A stretch of DNA of 64,000 nt from Lachnospiraceae bacterium (GTDB lineage Bacteria > Bacillota > Clostridia > Lachnospirales > Lachnospiraceae), in NCBI GenBank assembly GCA_016286555.1, contig JAEETA010000005.1:1-64000 (forward strand), written 5' to 3'. The translations under genes were made by a program, and so were the position numbers. Shown in pieces: positions 61,167 to 64,000 of the stretch. Every line of letters begins with the position of its first letter. Within the stretch, counting starts at the first letter, position 1. Under the pieces are notes generated by a model. That model worked only from the letters and a program-made list of their open reading frames with translations. It ran no database searches and was not told the origin of the DNA.

Positions 61167-62760
61167 AAACTGCAAAAAGGATCCCGTGAATGTCTTCTGC
61201 ATTCTGTGGATGAGCCTGTACCTGGTGGCTGTGACCGTCGCCGAGACCCTGTACCTTACGGACGGCTATGGCCGTGCGGGAACGGACAAGTCGGAGTTCT
61301 ATACCCGGGCCACCCTGGTCTTTTTCGCCGGGATGGTGATCCCGCTGGCGGCATGGCTCATGCGTATCACCGGCAGGAGAGCAGGGGGACGTGCGCAGAA
61401 AAAAGCCGGATCCGGCATCCTGAAAAAATATGACGTCACTGTCGCAGAGATCGCGGCTGCGTTCTGGGTCCTTTGGCTGCTTCTGAGCTACCTCTTTTCC
61501 GATTACAGGGATGTGGCACTTTGGGGCACCAGGGGCTGGTTTATGGGGCTGCTGCCGGAGCTTATGGGCGTGGCGGTATTTTTCCTTTTTGACAGAGTCT
61601 GGAAGGGACCGAAGTGGGTACCGCTCCTGGCTATGGCGGGCCTTGCGGCAAATGCTTTCATGGGCATCGCGGACCGCTTCGGCGCAGGGCTGGTGGCCCC
61701 GGGAAAACCGGACAAGCTTGGCACCATCGGGAACATGAACTGGTATTGCGGCTATCTGGTGTTGCTGCTCTTCGTCCCTGCGGTGCTGCTGCTTTTGCGG
61801 GAGCGGGAGCAGACAGTATTGACCGCTCTGTGGGCGGTGCTGACGGTGCTTTCCTTTGGTGCCCTGATGATCCAGGGAAGCGCCAGCGGCGTGCTGGCTC
61901 TGGGAGCGGGAATGTTCGGACTCTGGGCCCTGGCCTGCAACCGGATTCCCCGCATGCGCCGCTTTGCGGAAGTACTGTGCCTCTTTTTCCTGGCATCTAC
62001 GCTGCTGTATGTGGCCTGCAGCCTGGGAGCACGATTGGATTTTTCCGATACCTTTGTGAAGCTCTGGACCGCGACACCCGTGGGACCTGTGGGGCTTTTG
62101 CTGTCAGGCATCTTATGGCTGTGCCTCTTTTTCGCTGAGCAACGGGAAAAACAGCAGGGGGAAGCTGCTCCTGCCGGAAATGAATGGCTCCCTAAGGATC
62201 GCTTTGGCAGGATCTCTACGATTTTGTTTTATTTGGGGTTGGGAATTTGTGCCGTTTGTGTCATAATCTACGGCATCTACGTAATGCGCTTTGAAATGAG
62301 TCCCGGCTGGGGCAGCAATCGGGGCGCCACCTGGTTTGTGGGATTGCAGCTTTTCCTGCGGGGAGAGCCTCTGCGGCAGATCTTCGGCGCCGGTCCCGAT
62401 GCGTTTTATGCGTACCTCACCGGCGGAGACTGGGAATGGCTGGCGGATTTTTCCGGCGAGGTCTTTTCCAATCTGCGGCTCACCAACGCCCATAATGAAT
62501 ATCTGACACTGCTGGTAAATACCGGACTCCCGGGAATGCTGAGTGCCGCATTCTGGATGGGCAGCAGCATTTTCCGCTTCCTGCGGTCCGGAAAGAAAGG
62601 GAATGTGGGAGCGGCTGCCTGCGCAGTCTGTCTGTTGGCTTACACCGCCAACGGGATGGTAAGCTTCCGCACGGCTCTGACCCTGCCCATCATGTATCTG
62701 CTGCTGGGTCTGGGAGAGTATTATCTGAGAGAGGAACAAACATGCACGAGCTTCGAGTGA
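61141..62760 (+). CDS. O-antigen ligase-like membrane protein
   Basis: 539 residues from the ATG at 61141; a TTG at 61126 is possible. About 12 hydrophobic segments. The large external loop carries SPGWGSNRGATWFVGLQLFLRGEPLRQIFGAGPDAFYAYLTGGDWEW and TNAHNEYLTLLVNTGLPGML (Wzy_C signature with the conserved NxHNxY). It would join sugar polymers or transfer a glycan at the membrane. It overlaps the RluA gene by 26 bp. Confidence 0.87.
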   Translation: MGQLSQSFKNCKKDPVNVFCILWMSLYLVAVTVAETLYLTDGYGRAGTDKSEFYTRATLVFFAGMVIPLAAWLMRITGRRAGGRAQKKAGSGILKKYDVTVAEIAAAFWVLWLLLSYLFSDYRDVALWGTRGWFMGLLPELMGVAVFFLFDRVWKGPKWVPLLAMAGLAANAFMGIADRFGAGLVAPGKPDKLGTIGNMNWYCGYLVLLLFVPAVLLLLREREQTVLTALWAVLTVLSFGALMIQGSASGVLALGAGMFGLWALACNRIPRMRRFAEVLCLFFLASTLLYVACSLGARLDFSDTFVKLWTATPVGPVGLLLSGILWLCLFFAEQREKQQGEAAPAGNEWLPKDRFGRISTILFYLGLGICAVCVIIYGIYVMRFEMSPGWGSNRGATWFVGLQLFLRGEPLRQIFGAGPDAFYAYLTGGDWEWLADFSGEVFSNLRLTNAHNEYLTLLVNTGLPGMLSAAFWMGSSIFRFLRSGKKGNVGAAACAVCLLAYTANGMVSFRTALTLPIMYLLLGLGEYYLREEQTCTSFE

Positions 62761-63623
62761 TCAAAGTGGCGGAGCTGCGGAGCAGGCTGGGGGTGATCCC
62801 GGTGAAACTCCTGGTATCCTGCCTGCTTCTCATAGGGTTTGATATTCTCCTGCTGGGGAAAGGCTGGACCACGGATTCCCTGCTGGCCTACATGCAGGAG
62901 AATCTTTCGACGCAGGGGATCGCTCTGGTGATCTTCTACGGTGTGGTCAGCTATCTGTATTTTTTCATTCGTCTGATGCACCACTGGATCCTGGGCATCG
63001 CCGCAGGGATTCTGGTGGCGGTGCTGATGTGGAACTACCGGGATCACATGCAGGGACAGACCCTGCTCATCGCCCTGGGCATCATGCTTTTCGGCGGGCC
63101 GGTGCTGGACCTGATGAATTTCCTGCGGTATCGCTCCTTACGCAGAAAGGTGATCCGGGAGAGCGACAGGAGGTACGGCTATGACCGGGAGGAGGATGAC
63201 TCCTACGGCAGAGGCTACGAAAGCGGTTTTGACAGCGGATTCGAGCGCGGCCGAATGTCTGCCCGGCAGGACAGACGAGAGCGTTATATAGACAGCGCTT
63301 ACGACGAGGATGACCGTTATCTGCAGGATCGCCGCGGCTACGGAGAAGAAGATTACGACGAGGACGACCGATACATCGAGGACCGGTACTACGAGGACTA
63401 CGACGAGGATCCCGAGGAGGATTACGACGAAGCCCCCGCTTACGAGCAGCGGCGCGGCGGCAGCGATCCCGGCGGATTTTTCCGGGGCTGTTCCGATGAA
63501 GCCTCCATCAAGCGCCGGTACCGGGAGCTGTGCAAGGTGTATCACCCCGACGGCGGAAACGGATCGGAGGAAATCTTCGAGGAGATCGGTGAGCAGTACA
63601 GGGCTCTGACGGGAACCCGATAA
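62742..63623 (+). CDS. Membrane protein with C-terminal J-domain
   Basis: 293 residues. Three or four transmembrane helices (about residues 20-125), then a long acidic, Tyr/Asp/Glu/Arg-rich low-complexity region (about 140-245) with repeated DEDDRY and EDYDED segments, and a short C-terminal J-domain: SIKRRYRELCKVYHPDGGNGSEEIFEEIGEQY with HPD. It would recruit DnaK to the membrane. It overlaps the ligase-like gene by 19 bp. Confidence 0.88.
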   Translation: MHELRVIKVAELRSRLGVIPVKLLVSCLLLIGFDILLLGKGWTTDSLLAYMQENLSTQGIALVIFYGVVSYLYFFIRLMHHWILGIAAGILVAVLMWNYRDHMQGQTLLIALGIMLFGGPVLDLMNFLRYRSLRRKVIRESDRRYGYDREEDDSYGRGYESGFDSGFERGRMSARQDRRERYIDSAYDEDDRYLQDRRGYGEEDYDEDDRYIEDRYYEDYDEDPEEDYDEAPAYEQRRGGSDPGGFFRGCSDEASIKRRYRELCKVYHPDGGNGSEEIFEEIGEQYRALTGTR

Positions 63624-63647
63624 AAGCCTGAAAACGGCGGTTTTTCT

Positions 63648-63676
63648 TTGACGAAAGCGCCCGAAAATATTATAAT
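63648..63676 (+). promoter_or_regulatory. Promoter of metG
   Basis: TTGACG at 63648 and TATAAT at 63671 with a 17-bp spacer. Confidence 0.8.
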
Positions 63677-63702
63677 AGTAAGATACTAGTGTGAATTCTG
63701 AG

Positions 63703-63725
63703 GATAAACCATGATCCGGTTTATC
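63703..63725 (+). promoter_or_regulatory. Leader hairpin before metG
   Basis: GATAAACC, 7-base loop, GGTTTATC, ending five bases before the GGAGGAG site. It is too short for a T-box and may only tune initiation. Confidence 0.45.
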
Positions 63726-63740
63726 GGATGGGAGGAGTTT

Positions 63741-64000
63741 ATGGAAAACAAAGGACCTTATTATCTGACTACGGCCATTGCCTATACCTCCGGCAAGCCC
63801 CACATCGGGAACTGCTACGAGATCGTATTGGCAGACTGTGTCGCAAGATACAAGAGAGCGGACGGCTACGATGTCCGTTTCCAGACCGGAAGTGACGAGC
63901 ACGGCCAGAAGATCGAGACCCGTGCCATCGAGGAGGGCGTGAGCCCCAGAGAGTTCGTGGATGCTACCGCAGGCGTGATCAAGTATCTCTGCGATCTGCT
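63741..64000 (+). CDS. metG: Methionyl-tRNA synthetase, N-terminal part (3' end outside window)
   Basis: 86 residues are visible before the window ends; the family has about 510-670. ATG at 63741 follows GGAGGAG. The start YYLTTAIAYTSGKPHIGNCYEIVLADCVARYKRADGYDV contains the HIGH-type motif as HIGN, and FQTGSDEHGQKIE is the second class I signature. It charges tRNA-Met in the cytoplasm. Confidence 0.95.
   Translation, partial: MENKGPYYLTTAIAYTSGKPHIGNCYEIVLADCVARYKRADGYDVRFQTGSDEHGQKIETRAIEEGVSPREFVDATAGVIKYLCDL

Noticed and set aside
63603-63740. T-box riboswitch before metG
   Set aside because: The leader is only about 55 bases with one short hairpin and lacks a T-box sequence.

Overview
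The window looks like a chromosomal segment of a Lachnospiraceae-type Clostridium (Bacillota). The basis is GC-rich protein genes with strong GGAGG ribosome binding sites, LPXX-C lipoproteins, a four-subunit 2-oxoacid:ferredoxin oxidoreductase, reverse rubrerythrin, LuxS, C_GCAxxG_C_C, DUF3048 and DUF6020 proteins, and hemicellulose glycosidases. Genus and species cannot be fixed from this sequence alone.

Layout. 1-9.9 kb: the end of a GH31 alpha-xylosidase converges on a tight minus-strand run (hybrid histidine kinase, SDR epimerase, porG-D-A-B, a degenerate CbiE/CbiT-like protein, GH51 arabinofuranosidase). 10-14.1 kb: a Na/Pi cotransporter with PhoU domain diverges from a PhoB/PhoR-like pair, with PHO-box-like repeats between them. 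14.2-20.3 kb: an ABC exporter, a REC-GGDEF-EAL protein, a free Hpt protein and a REC-Hpt-REC protein. 20.3-25.7 kb: TraX, small proteins, a lipoprotein, an adenosine-deaminase-like protein with a SLOG/Rossmann-like tail, a C_GCAxxG_C_C protein and an AlkZ-related protein.

25.8-36.5 kb is accessory, AT-richer DNA ending at a tRNA-Gly(TCC) gene. Two tandem modules of about 4.0 and 4.2 kb are each bounded by a 20-bp copy of the tRNA 3' end. They share a left-end motif at the same offset, 11-bp-spaced direct repeats, and right ends made of 75-bp-periodic palindrome arrays plus hairpins. Cargo: a DUF4143 ATPase, unknown proteins, a GNAT acetyltransferase and a tautomerase in the first; Fic, an EndoU-like toxin with putative immunity protein and DUF4417 in the second. 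No integrase is visible. This is the most unusual part of the window.

36.6-64 kb returns to backbone: murG, pgi, a D-2-hydroxyacid dehydrogenase, a paired small EamA-type transporter, luxS-mtnN, a stand-alone FakA C-terminal-like domain, reverse rubrerythrin, a DUF6020 membrane protein, a DUF3048 lipoprotein, a histidine kinase/response regulator pair, a GntR(YtrA-type)-ABC operon with a clear palindromic operator, a GT4 glycosyltransferase with an arginase-fold protein, a NatAB-like ABC exporter, rsmF, an RluA-type synthase, an O-antigen-ligase-like protein, a membrane J-domain protein, and the start of metG.

How they work together: the glycosidases fit a fibre-degrading gut or rumen lifestyle; the oxidoreductase and rubrerythrin fit anaerobic fermentation with peroxide defence; mtnN and luxS recycle S-adenosylhomocysteine; the Pho pair probably controls the adjacent phosphate transporter.
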